Positions 41,687-50,968 of a stretch of 64,000 nucleotides of DNA are shown one piece after another. Both the position numbers and the translations under genes were made by a program. Source of the stretch: Rhynchopus sp. YZ270_cl-10 (taxonomy: Eukaryota > Euglenozoa > Diplonemea > Diplonemida > Diplonemidae); NCBI GenBank assembly GCA_964035575.1, contig OZ037894.1:868001-932000 (forward strand). Reading direction: 5' to 3'. How positions within the stretch are numbered: the stretch's first letter is position 1; the number at the start of each line of letters is the position of its first letter. The notes under the pieces are model-generated. The model saw only the letters and a list, made by a program, of their open reading frames with translations. It had not been told where the DNA came from and searched no databases.

Positions 41687-42358
41687 ATTTTTTTCTTTAT
41701 TTTCTCCATATTCCCCAAAGAGGCACTGTGCCAACCTTGCAGCCAAATCAAACGTAGGCAGGTGCAGAGAGTAGTGGTTCGTTTTAAACAATATTCTTTG
41801 GACCAATGCCACCAGAGATAGTCATTACCCCTCTGTAGGGTTTGGGCAGTTTAGTCTTTCAATTCAATTAAAAAAAACAGTTCGGAGGCGATGAACATAT
41901 ATGGGGGGGGGTAGGCATGTGTAGTCTTGTGCGTGTGGGGTCTCTGTGTCTTCTGGAAGTTCCGAGGTTTACACCAAAAAAATGAGGGGGGTATTTTCTG
42001 TTTGTCTCACTTATTCGGCACAACTGTGTGCTCCTCTGCTTTGTTCTCTCCGCCGACCTGTTTTGTCTTGAGATTCTGCCAGGCTCCCTCTACTTCAACA
42101 GTGACATCCTTGGCGGGTGTTCCTCAGACACAGCACAGTCCTTGCAGCAATATTGATTTTGTTCTCCCAGATCAGCGGCGCAGGGATTAGCTCCACATAG
42201 CCCCACCCACGGGGAAGAGGACCCCAGCCAGAACCACGGTACGAACGGAGGAACTGCAGAAAACGCCAATAACGACGTTTTCGAGCATTTGTTCGGGGTT
42301 GGAACCCTGCAAAATGGGGTATTTCTTGTCTTGTCCTCCACATCCCACCACCACACAC
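41687..42358. other. Intergenic region upstream of the UBL-LRR gene
   Basis: No gene recognised. The last 40 bases are pyrimidine-rich. Confidence 0.45.
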
Positions 42359-42360
42359 AG
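42325..42360 (+). promoter_or_regulatory. Probable SL trans-splice acceptor of the UBL-LRR gene
   Basis: CTTGTCTTGTCCTCCACATC to CACACACAG ends at the AG 42359-42360, 29 nt before the ATG at 42390. Confidence 0.5.
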
Positions 42361-42389
42361 AGCTCAGAACACAAAACCACAACAAAGAA

Positions 42390-42701
42390 ATGGACGTGCA
42401 CTTCAAGGATTTCAGAGCGAATCAGCACACAGTCGAGGTGGGTGCAGATGACACAGTGGAGGACTTGCGGCGGAAGGTGGCGTCTGCAATGGGGTTTCCT
42501 GAAGACGGCTTTTGCATGAGTTTCGGAGGCGAAGCGATGGGAGAAGGAGCGGACATGACGCAGCTGAGTGCTGGTGACACAATCATCCTTACGAAGACGC
42601 AGAAGCAAGAAGCCATTGCAGAGCTTCATGAGTTGGATGAGACAGACGTGACGTCAGAGAGGTTGAAGGAGGGGTTTTTACCGAGCACCTCCACGAGGTG
42701 A
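42390..42701 (+). pseudogene. UBL-LRR host gene, 5' part (interrupted by LINE-A)
   Basis: ATG at 42390 starts a ubiquitin-like domain (MDVHFKDFRANQHTVEV; DTVEDLRRKVASAMGF; LSAGDTIILT) clearly paralogous to residues 107-178 of the gene at 1373. The host reading frame reaches SERLKE at 42671, where LINE-A begins; it then runs 9 codons into the element and stops at the TGA 42699-42701. The continuation of the host gene, VRDPEVACLLLQAEV, is found 8 kb downstream at 50681, as expected from DPEVARLFLLAGGV in the paralogue. The gene is therefore split, but its promoter, acceptor and start remain and would drive expression of whatever follows. Confidence 0.85.
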
Positions 42702-44203
42702 CCCCGGGCAACGCAGAGGACTGCGGCAAAGACTCGGAACAAAAAGAAGAAGAAAATGAAGAGGTAAAAAGGCAGATTTTTGTGCGAACGCTGACTGGAA
42801 AGACAGTGACAGTGGACGTCAGCGACACGGACTCGGTGGCTGACCTGAAGGCGGCAGTGCGCGCGAAGACAGGTGGACGCAGGGACGTGCACCGCCTTAC
42901 CATCAACGGGAGGGACATGAGCGACAAGGAGTCGCTCCGGATGTGCAGGACGCACTGCAACGTGTGGGAGCTGGGTAGGCTAAGGGGAGGTAGCAGCGGT
43001 GGTGCCCCGGAGGCGATGGATGACGCCCCCACATTCACGTTCGAGATACCCGACAGCACCACAATGCACACCACCACCCAGCTCTTCGACCTCAGGCCGG
43101 TTCCTCCCCCCGCAACGAAGCAGGACTGCATCGCGGCACTGAAGGCGATGAAGTGGGAGGGGGCGCGGGTGGTGACGCTGCTCAGCAAGGGCAGAACGGG
43201 GGAAAAGACCCTCGTGGTGCGCGCAGAGACGCAGCCACCGCACAGCAGCGTCAAGTGGCAGAGCCTAGTGGTGTCAATCCTCCCTGCAGTAGCAAGAGAT
43301 ACCAGCACCGTCACCACCACAGCAGACACCCACCAACAGCTTCCTACACGGGTACCTGACCCCACAGAGAGAAACAGGAAGGTAAAATACACCAGCCAAG
43401 AATTTGTAGCAGAGTACGGCGCGGACAGAGGCAAAAAGCTGTTCGAACAGGGACAGAAGCTGGAGCTGGCATGGATGCAGCGCGTAGTTCAGCACCAACT
43501 TCCCCAACAGCATCAGAACCACAACGCAACACCGGCCGACCTCACCTCTATCACCACCCCTCTTCTACAAATGGGCAAGGGCATTGAAGCGCTCCTAGAG
43601 CGTCAAGTGCTCCAACTGTCCAAGATGGACAGCCACGCCACCAGAGCGGAAGAACTGGCGACAAACGCGGAAGCTCAGCGGGAGCAAATCCTCTCTGCAG
43701 TTATCAGTAACAACAAAGCTCAGGAGGAGATGAACGCGGCGCTGGCGACGGTGGTGGCTCGGCAGTGTGCAGCGGAGGCACGACAGGAGGCGACGGACGC
43801 GCACCTGGCCCACCTCCTCAGGCTACTCCAGCCTACCACCAACGCGGAACCGGCTCACCCACCCTCTCCGCTCCAACAACAACAAAGCACCACGGAGGAC
43901 ACGAAGGACTGTGATGTGAAGGCCAACGAGACGGTAAAGCCGAAAACCGCGACCGAGACACTGTCGCCACCAACCACCCCCAACAAGCAAAAGGGGTCAA
44001 AGTCGTCCGGCGCGGGAAAGGGAAGCACAATGGACGACATCTTCGGGTCGGGCCCCCCCCAGCGCAAAAAGGGCAAGTCGAAGGACGGCGGAAAGATGGG
44101 AAAGGGGGCGGGAAAGGTGACGGAGGGGACGGAGGAGATGGAGCGGTGGAAGAAGGAGTCGAAGGCGATTGCGGACGAGATCAACGATCTCCTGTTCGTT
44201 TGA
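42698..44203 (+). CDS. LINE-A ORF1: ubiquitin-like domain + coiled coil
   Basis: 501 codons counted from a GTG at 42698; the frame is open from 42641 inside the host gene, and there is no ATG before the domain. Residues 26-98 are a ubiquitin-like domain (RQIFVRTLTGKTVTVDVSDT; HRLTINGRDMSDKESLRM) ending in GRLRGG, the exact form of ubiquitin's C-terminus, followed by SSGGAPEAM. Cleavage after GG by a deubiquitinase would free the rest. Residues 220-400 are Gln/Ala/Glu-rich with helical heptads (AEELATNAEAQREQIL), and the end is Lys/Gly-rich (PQRKKGKSKDGGKMGKGAGK), likely RNA-binding. The host UBL frame stops at TGA 42699, overlapping this GTG, so ORF1 may be reached by a -1 shift or restart from host translation. 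Confidence 0.85.
   Translation: MTPGNAEDCGKDSEQKEEENEEVKRQIFVRTLTGKTVTVDVSDTDSVADLKAAVRAKTGGRRDVHRLTINGRDMSDKESLRMCRTHCNVWELGRLRGGSSGGAPEAMDDAPTFTFEIPDSTTMHTTTQLFDLRPVPPPATKQDCIAALKAMKWEGARVVTLLSKGRTGEKTLVVRAETQPPHSSVKWQSLVVSILPAVARDTSTVTTTADTHQQLPTRVPDPTERNRKVKYTSQEFVAEYGADRGKKLFEQGQKLELAWMQRVVQHQLPQQHQNHNATPADLTSITTPLLQMGKGIEALLERQVLQLSKMDSHATRAEELATNAEAQREQILSAVISNNKAQEEMNAALATVVARQCAAEARQEATDAHLAHLLRLLQPTTNAEPAHPPSPLQQQQSTTEDTKDCDVKANETVKPKTATETLSPPTTPNKQKGSKSSGAGKGSTMDDIFGSGPPQRKKGKSKDGGKMGKGAGKVTEGTEEMERWKKESKAIADEINDLLFV
44014..44020 (+). other. Candidate -1 slippery heptamer G-GGA-AAG, site 1
   Basis: GGGAAAG in the X-XXY-YYZ register of ORF1. The ORF2 frame is open from here on. Two further copies lie at 44098-44104 and 44110-44116. 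Confidence 0.35.
44098..44116 (+). other. Two candidate -1 slippery heptamers, sites 2 and 3
   Basis: GGGAAAG at 44098-44104 and 44110-44116, both in the ORF1 register G-GGA-AAG, 12 nt apart, and 87-106 nt before the ORF1 stop. A -1 slip at any of them enters ORF2, which has no ATG ahead of its OTU catalytic Cys. Confidence 0.45.
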
Positions 44204-47200
44204 TTCTAGACCCAACCCCTCCACTCCCCCACCTCACCCCCCCCACTAGATTAGATACGTACTTAGAATCGCACATAGAACCGGGGATAGGTAGGAGCGC
44301 CTACCCCAAAAACAACGACAATCCCGTGAACCCACTGAGGGCCATCACCGACCACAAGGAGTGGTTGGACGCAACAGCCCGCAGTATCAACTCTACAAGG
44401 ATAGCAGTAGCGCCAGACGGGGACTGCCTATTCTCTGCCATAGCTGAGCAGAGCGAGGGGTGGACAACGAACTCACTGCGACAACGGGTGGTGGACGTAC
44501 TGCAAAACGACGACAGTGACCTCTATGCTGACAGCTACTCTCCTGAGGCAAACGAACCTTCCACCTACACGCAACACCTAGCCAAAATGAGAATGCAAGG
44601 AACGTACGGTGGAGAACGTGAGCTACAGACTGCGGCAAGCATACTCGACAGGGCCATCTGGGTACTGGATGCCAGAGCGAAACGGTTTAGCCACGTCGGC
44701 GGACCACCTACATCGAACCCAGTTGTGCTCACGTACAGGCCCGAGCACTTCGACCGCCTCAAAGCAACCGAGGGGCTGTTGTCGCTGATTGCAACGACGC
44801 AGGCAGAGGGCAACCGCTGTGTCACGCTGGAGAACCTGGACACGAATATCGCAGTGTCTCGCTCACGGAAACGTACCAAGACGGAGAGAAAGCGACGCCG
44901 CGCTGCCCGGGCCACTCCAAACCTGTCCATACGTACTGCCAACATCACCTCAATGAATGCTCACCAGGAGGAGGTGTGGAGTTGGGACAACGACATAGTC
45001 GCACTGCAGGAGACCCGGCTCACACAGAAGAAACAGGCCCAAGCTTCCCGAACGCTGTATGAACAAGGCTGGACAGGTCTCTGGGGGTGCCCAGTAAAGT
45101 TACTTCCAAACGCAATACAACAGAGCTACGGAGAACACAAGGGGGTGGGCCTAATGGTGAAACGAGGCATACCAGCAAGTGTGGTCAGGAGAGATACTGA
45201 ACGAGCAAAGAGACTCTGGGACTCAAAGCGTTACCTGCACGCAAAGGTGGCACATGGGGCAGGGAACCATTTTCTACACCTATTCGTGATATACGCGAAA
45301 GTCGGCAACTCCCCGCAAGCAAAGCAAGAGCGCGAGAGCTTCCTATCGGATGTATTTGCAGAAGCAGAGATAGGGGACGTACCAGCGATTATCCTCGGGG
45401 ATTGCAACAGCCACCCAGAACCCAGCTCAAGCGAAGCAATATCCCTAGCCATCAGCTCAGAACGATGGACGGACTGTGCCGAACGAGCCGCGGGCTGGGC
45501 CAACCAAGAGCCAGAGCACACCCACATCGGTAAGAGCACAAAGTCTGAAGCCAAAAGTGTGTGCTCACGAATTGACATCATCCTGGCCAACCAGATTGCG
45601 GTGCTTGCGCTGGCAGGGTGCAAAACGGGGACGGCCGGAATACCTTCACACATCCCCCTGGACGCGACATTTGAGAATATGACGTTCAGGCAGCGTGTGC
45701 TCAAGCAGGAAAGGGCCCCTATGCTACAACAGGATGAACTGAGCAGGAAGAAAACGAAGGCAGACCTGGAAAAGGAGGCTGAAGAGATCTGCGATGGTTC
45801 CAAAGCACAATGGCACACAAGCACATTGGTAGAGGACAAGTGGAAAGCATGGAATGAGGATGCGACCAACTTCTGGGCACGGCAGGGAGACGACAACTCA
45901 GCAGCATGTTTCCGCAAAGGCCGACCACCCAAACTTCGACGCACCTGGCTGTGCAGCAGACAGTCTCGCGAAGGCGACGCAGGAGAGACCCTCAAGATGA
46001 CGCGCATCCGGAAGACGATCCGCAGACTAACAGAGGTCGGCAACACTCTACGCACCAAAGGAGCCCTCACACCCAGCGCACGCAAGGCGTGGGACAAAGC
46101 GAAGGCAGGGCTGGTGAGCATTCTCGACGCTACCCCAGAGGAGGAGCCGCAGGCCAGCACGACACTGGAGCTGATACAGCGCCTGCACCAGAGACTCGAA
46201 ACTGCCAGAAAGAACCTGGAGAGGGACAGGGCCACGCAAAGATATCGTATGATACGCACGCAATGGCACACCACACCAGGGCTTATCTACAAGCGCCTCA
46301 ACGGAGCCAAAGTGCGGTGCAACACGATGAAGCGCGGGACGGAAGAGACCGCGAATGTGGAGGACATGGACACGTGGTTGCGTGAGGCATGGCTTCCCAT
46401 ACTCCAAAAGCACAACACCCTGAGTGACACACCCACGTGGGAAGCGTTCGAGGAAAGGTTTGGCACACACATACCTCAACGGCCGATGCACGTAGAACCC
46501 CTCACCGGAAGGATGCTGAAAGCCGTGGCCGAGAGCATGCCGAAGGGGAAGGCCCCCAGCACAGACGGCTGGCACCCAGAAGAACTTGCGCTTCTCCCAA
46601 CGGGGATCTTCGACAGGCTGGCATCAATCCTCAACCAAGTAGAAGAGACGGGCATATGGCCAGAAGCTCTCCTCCACGCGACCGTGAGCATGATCGCCAA
46701 GGTGGAGGACCCACAACCACTCGACCACCGACCAATTTCCGTGATGTCGGCGGTATATCGGCTATGGGCAAAGACAAGGTTGACGAGCCTGATGGTGTGG
46801 CAAGAGACATGGGCACCGGAATCCATGCACGGCTTCAGGACTGGGCACGGAACACGTGACGCTTTCTACCTCACCGCACTCCTGGTCGAAAAAGCAATGG
46901 TGTCGGGGAACACGCTGCGAGGAGTATTTCTGGACATTAAGAAATGCTTCGACACCATACCGTGGGACATAACCTTCAGTCTTGTGGAGAAAATGGGGAT
47001 CGACATGAAGATCACGCGGCCCCTCAAGAGCATGTACAGGGACCTGAAGAGGCGGTTCAAACTATACGGTACGGTCGGTGAGGAGTTCAAAGCGAACAAT
47101 GGCATTCTGCAGGGATGTGCGCTGAGCATTATCCTGCTGAACGCCCTCCTAGCAGTGTGGGAGGCGGCGGTTCGGACGGAAGCCAGATGTCGGACAAGCC

Positions 47201-49587
47201 TGTACGCGGACGACACCACCATGACCTCGAACAACACCGCACAATTGAGGAAAGGCCTCACAGTGTCCCACGACTTCGCCACCAAGACTGACCTCACGTA
47301 CGGAAGTAGTTTCTCCTTCTCGACAGCCAAGACCGAAAAGCTGGAGCTCATGCTCGGAGACACCCAGCTGAGACAGGAAAAGAAGGAACTGGACAACCTC
47401 GGCGCAGTGATCAGACTGGCCGTAGCCAAGAAAAAGGAAGCAGCGACAAAGCTGGACAAGCGAGTGCGCAAAGCTGAGACATGTGCGCGACGTATCCCTC
47501 ACCTCAACGTCCCCTTTGAAGGCAGAGCCGAACTGGTGGCGACAAAAATAATACCCATGGCACTCTACGGCTGCGAGACGTACGAGCCGCTGTCCACCAC
47601 CGCTGGAAGGCTCACCAAAGCAGTGACGGCGGCGATTTGGAGGGGCCTACCTAGCAGATGTAGTGAAATAGTGAGGGGAGTGCTGAACCCGCTACACCGG
47701 ACAGACCCAACATCTTACCTCAAGTACCAACGCCTGCTCGCGCTCTACACCATGGGGAAGAACCAGGAGATTAGAACCCTAATAGACGAGATCCGTATCC
47801 TGAAGCGGACGTCGAGAGTAAAATACTGTGGACCGGTAGACATCCTCCTCCGCACCACCCAATCCATGAACTGGCGCTGGGAGAACAACACCCTATTGCC
47901 CCCGCACACAACACAGATGAACCTCGACGAACCCGAGGGTGACCTCCTTCGACACCAACTCCGAGACGGTATCAGGGACGATTTTTGCCGTAGACTCGAG
48001 ACAAGGAGGGAGGACATGCAAGGGGTTAAAGATGGCATCGATTATCGCACAATCAACGCCGTGTGGAACAGCTACAAGAACACAGATCCACTGCGTGCAG
48101 GGTACATGAGGAACATTCTTGCAGGAGCGGAGCTCACACAGGACAGGCGCAAAAGAATGAAGATGAGCACCAGTGACACGTGCGAGCACTGCGGCACAGG
48201 TGTGGAGGACTTTGAACACATGTGGGAACAATGCAGCCACACCGCACACATACGCGAACAGCACAAATACGCAGGAGTGTCCGATCCAGCAGTAAGAGAA
48301 AGCTGGCCGAAATGCCTGCGCCTCAACGCCATTCTCCCCGCCGGCTTCCAGATGATTCCGGAAGTGCCGAACAGAGAAGCCCTAGAGCTGCTGCTTCTCA
48401 TGTACTCAGACATCGCCCTAGAGAGGGAGGACAAGAGAAAACGCGGTACCACTACAACGAAGACGAGCCAAATGGACAATTTTCCCTGGACATGGGAACC
48501 AGAAGGCCCATACGAGACCTACATAGGAGTACTTCCTGACGAGGTGCCAGACGCGTGGCCGTACAAAGCGGAAGGATACCTCGCACTCAAGGAGTGGCTG
48601 GAAAGCCTAAAGTGGCCGACGGTGTCCAATGGGAAATCACAGCACGTCTCGCACCTGGAGCTGGCGCTGGACTTCGAAGCGCACACAGGAGCAAAGCTCA
48701 CCACAGAGGAACCCAATTCCCGAGAGAGCTCCATGATCACCGACAAAATCACCTGGTTCAGCAACTGGATGGCTAAGGCAAAGATAGTGGCAGCAAACGC
48801 GTACCTCTTCTCGGGCACCATCTACCCCAGGAGCAAAGTGTTCGCCCCATTAGACCTAGGCATCAAGTGGGGAACCCTAGCGATCACGAGACGACCCATC
48901 CTCACCGAACCAGCTGAGGTGCTCAAGACGATCCGGTCCCTGCCAACCCTCTGCAACGGAAACAAATCCTGGACGAACACAGAGCTCCCACCCCTAGAAG
49001 AGGACTGCAAACAGGAGAGAGCAGACAGAATTGCGAAGCACATCCGTTTGGCTGCTGAGCAGAAGCAGCAGAAGCAGGATCGACGCAAACCTAAGAAACC
49101 CACCGGACACACTCGCATCTTCTTCGGCGGATACTGCAACGTGAGGCAGCCGGGGGCGAGGGTGAAGAAAAACACTTGCCAGGGATCGGGCGCTGGAGCA
49201 CGCCTCGAGAAAGACGGCGAGGTGCGGTGGACAGCCAGTAGTCGCCTGGCGGACACACCCCTGAACGTCGCGGAGTATAAAGGACTGCTGATGTGCCTCG
49301 AATACCTGAAGAGCGTCACAGACACCACACCACTGAACATCTACGGATCCAGTAGAACCGTGGTTGACCAGGTGAACGAGCACTGCAGACCATACGCGGC
49401 AGTCGCCCACCTCCAGAAAGAGGCGCGGGGTGAGCTTGACAAGCTGAGAGCGACCCGAAGCATCACGTTGGTGCACATCGACAGCAGTAACAACGTGAAC
49501 GCCACAAAGCTCGCCTGCACGGCCGTTGAGAAGCTTAGTGTGGGCGAGACAACGAAAGAGGACAAGCTAGGACAGCACCCTCTGTAG
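44146..49587 (+). CDS. LINE-A ORF2: OTU - AP endonuclease - RT - CCHC - RNase-H-like
   Basis: 1813 codons from a GTG at 44146; the frame is open further upstream and overlaps ORF1, so a -1 fusion is likely. OTU protease: PDGDCLFSAIAEQ (Cys 94), YGGERELQTAASIL, YRPEHFDRL. AP endonuclease about 260-510: NIVALQETR-type motif as DIVALQETRL, IILGDCNSHPE, SRIDIILAN, HIPLDA. Reverse transcriptase about 800-1060: DHRPISVMSAVYRLWAK, GVFLDIKKCFDTIPW, NGILQGCALSIILLNALL, YADD at 1020. CCHC knuckle CEHCGTGVEDFEHMWEQC about 1346. Residues about 1660-1800 resemble an RNase H fold (NVAEYKGLLMCLEYL; IYGSSRTVVDQVN), but the Asp positions expected in strand 1, after strand 4 and near the end read Gly, Ser and Asn/Ala; only the Glu is kept, so it is probably not catalytic. 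Confidence 0.88.
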   Translation: MEEGVEGDCGRDQRSPVRLILDPTPPLPHLTPPTRLDTYLESHIEPGIGRSAYPKNNDNPVNPLRAITDHKEWLDATARSINSTRIAVAPDGDCLFSAIAEQSEGWTTNSLRQRVVDVLQNDDSDLYADSYSPEANEPSTYTQHLAKMRMQGTYGGERELQTAASILDRAIWVLDARAKRFSHVGGPPTSNPVVLTYRPEHFDRLKATEGLLSLIATTQAEGNRCVTLENLDTNIAVSRSRKRTKTERKRRRAARATPNLSIRTANITSMNAHQEEVWSWDNDIVALQETRLTQKKQAQASRTLYEQGWTGLWGCPVKLLPNAIQQSYGEHKGVGLMVKRGIPASVVRRDTERAKRLWDSKRYLHAKVAHGAGNHFLHLFVIYAKVGNSPQAKQERESFLSDVFAEAEIGDVPAIILGDCNSHPEPSSSEAISLAISSERWTDCAERAAGWANQEPEHTHIGKSTKSEAKSVCSRIDIILANQIAVLALAGCKTGTAGIPSHIPLDATFENMTFRQRVLKQERAPMLQQDELSRKKTKADLEKEAEEICDGSKAQWHTSTLVEDKWKAWNEDATNFWARQGDDNSAACFRKGRPPKLRRTWLCSRQSREGDAGETLKMTRIRKTIRRLTEVGNTLRTKGALTPSARKAWDKAKAGLVSILDATPEEEPQASTTLELIQRLHQRLETARKNLERDRATQRYRMIRTQWHTTPGLIYKRLNGAKVRCNTMKRGTEETANVEDMDTWLREAWLPILQKHNTLSDTPTWEAFEERFGTHIPQRPMHVEPLTGRMLKAVAESMPKGKAPSTDGWHPEELALLPTGIFDRLASILNQVEETGIWPEALLHATVSMIAKVEDPQPLDHRPISVMSAVYRLWAKTRLTSLMVWQETWAPESMHGFRTGHGTRDAFYLTALLVEKAMVSGNTLRGVFLDIKKCFDTIPWDITFSLVEKMGIDMKITRPLKSMYRDLKRRFKLYGTVGEEFKANNGILQGCALSIILLNALLAVWEAAVRTEARCRTSLYADDTTMTSNNTAQLRKGLTVSHDFATKTDLTYGSSFSFSTAKTEKLELMLGDTQLRQEKKELDNLGAVIRLAVAKKKEAATKLDKRVRKAETCARRIPHLNVPFEGRAELVATKIIPMALYGCETYEPLSTTAGRLTKAVTAAIWRGLPSRCSEIVRGVLNPLHRTDPTSYLKYQRLLALYTMGKNQEIRTLIDEIRILKRTSRVKYCGPVDILLRTTQSMNWRWENNTLLPPHTTQMNLDEPEGDLLRHQLRDGIRDDFCRRLETRREDMQGVKDGIDYRTINAVWNSYKNTDPLRAGYMRNILAGAELTQDRRKRMKMSTSDTCEHCGTGVEDFEHMWEQCSHTAHIREQHKYAGVSDPAVRESWPKCLRLNAILPAGFQMIPEVPNREALELLLLMYSDIALEREDKRKRGTTTTKTSQMDNFPWTWEPEGPYETYIGVLPDEVPDAWPYKAEGYLALKEWLESLKWPTVSNGKSQHVSHLELALDFEAHTGAKLTTEEPNSRESSMITDKITWFSNWMAKAKIVAANAYLFSGTIYPRSKVFAPLDLGIKWGTLAITRRPILTEPAEVLKTIRSLPTLCNGNKSWTNTELPPLEEDCKQERADRIAKHIRLAAEQKQQKQDRRKPKKPTGHTRIFFGGYCNVRQPGARVKKNTCQGSGAGARLEKDGEVRWTASSRLADTPLNVAEYKGLLMCLEYLKSVTDTTPLNIYGSSRTVVDQVNEHCRPYAAVAHLQKEARGELDKLRATRSITLVHIDSSNNVNATKLACTAVEKLSVGETTKEDKLGQHPL

Positions 49588-50055
49588 AGATTTACCTTGT
49601 TCTTCTTGTTTTTCCATGCATTTGTTTTTTCATGCATTTCAATCTTCCTCAACGACATTCTTGTTTTTCATTGTTTTTCAGTTGACACAGCGACGCATAA
49701 GTCCACTTGGCACTGTTGTTGGACCCCAAGTTCAAGCCGGACTGCTATCCCAGCGTAGATGGCAGCAGACGTGTACGCCACGCCTGAAACCGGTAATTTT
49801 TAATATTCATTGCTTTTCTTTACAAGTTGACACAAGATTCTAGATTTTAAGTTGGTTCAACGGCGCATGAGACCAGTTGGCGCAGTCGTTGAACCCTCAA
49901 TTTTTCATTTTTTTTCTGGTTTTTGGCCCGTGAAACCCTGTGTTACATCAACGCTGGGTTCGCGAGCCTGAAGCCAGGGGTGGCTGCATTCCTTTTCGGA
50001 CCGGGGTGCTCCATCCTATTTTTAAAAACGTTTATCGTCAGAGAGGTTGAAGGAG

Positions 50056-50660
50056 CCCGACGGCGGACCGCCCCCCATAGCACATTTTTGCGGTGCACGG
50101 GCGTACGGGATTAGTATCTTTTTTTCGAGAGAACCCAAGAGCGGCCAGGTCCTGGACAAGTACGTTGTGCTTTTAGACCTACAAACTGTCTGGGGTGGTG
50201 GGACCTCGGGGCGAAGGGTGCTTCCCGGGACCCCAATATCCTACCACAAGGAGCTCGAGTCGTGCATGGAATGCAGGGTACTCTGAGCCGATTACTTCCA
50301 CAAAACTCCCAGATCCCAAGACCTCCACGGGGGGCAGGCCTCCACGGCAACCCGCGACCGCCGACACCTTAGCTCCGTACTGCCTCTGTCTGTAACCTGC
50401 CGGTCCCCCACCTACCTACGCTTTTTGTGGTGTCTTTTTACGACGGTGGACCAAGGGGCTTTGCAGTGCAGTCAACGCCGACGGAGCGAGACTCGATTGT
50501 GACCGGGTGAAAAGGGAACCTTAGCCAGCGCTAACCAGCGGCAGTTTTGACTCAGGGAAGGAGTTTCTCACCGCAGACTGGCGACACACCCCCACTTTTT
50601 CGGGGTGGCTGCATTCCTCTTCGGAACGGGGTGTTCCATCCTATTTTTAAAAACGTTTAT
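50056..50660 (+). mobile_element. SINE-like non-autonomous element sharing LINE-A's 3' tail
   Basis: About 605 bp between two copies of the LINE-A target duplication (50036-50055 and 50661-50680). No ORF. Its last 59 bases (50602-50660: GGGGTGGCTGCATTCCT...GTGTTCCATCC...AACGTTTAT) match LINE-A 49977-50035 with about three changes, while the rest (starts CCCGACGGCGGACCG) does not match LINE-A by eye. This is the pattern of an element mobilised by the LINE's own RT and inserted at the same site. Pol III boxes are not convincing. Confidence 0.75.
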
Positions 50661-50928
50661 CGTCAGAGAGGTTGAAGGAGGTGCGAGATCCTGAGGTGGC
50701 GTGTTTGCTTCTGCAGGCGGAGGTTGCGACTGTCATTCCTGATGGGTTCTTGGCAGAGGGATGGTTCACACGACTTGATCTCAGTGCTGCGTCCTTTGTG
50801 ACACAGGTTGGAGACAGCTTCCTCCAGAGGTGCACCTCGTTGACAAGTATTGACATCTCTGGGTTGAGCAACGTGACCCTGATTGGCAGAAACTTTCTTG
50901 ACGGCTGCGAAGCTTTAACCACCCTGGA
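50661..50928 (+). pseudogene. UBL-LRR host gene, middle part
   Basis: The host frame resumes at the target duplication: SERLKE then VRDPEVACLLLQAEV, then LRR units (TRLDLSAASFVTQVGDSFL; LTSIDISGLSNVTLIGRNFL), reaching LDGCEALTTL at 50928. There LINE-B copy 1 starts. The host frame then reads EGYTQRTQKERI from the element and ends at TAA 50963-50965. Confidence 0.85.
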
Positions 50929-50968
50929 GGGATACACACAACGTACACAAAAAGAAAGAATATAAACA

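Larger units (their letters stand above)
42672..50035 (+). mobile_element. LINE-A: APE-type LINE with ubiquitin-like domain and OTU, inserted in UBL-LRR gene
   Basis: 7.36 kb, flanked by the target duplication CGTCAGAGAGGTTGAAGGAG at 42652-42671 and 50036-50055 (third copy at 50661-50680). Two ORFs overlap in a -1 arrangement. The 3' UTR (49588-50035) has an imperfect direct repeat (GCGACGCATAAGTCCACTTG / GGCGCATGAGACCAGTTGGC) and ends GGGGTGCTCCATCC, TATTTTTAAAAACGTTTAT with no poly-A. Domain order ubiquitin-like, coiled coil, OTU, AP endonuclease, RT, CCHC, RNase-H-like is unlike the LINE clades I know, apart from OTU-bearing Dualen/RandI-type elements. The ORFs look whole, so it is young and perhaps active. 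Confidence 0.9.
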
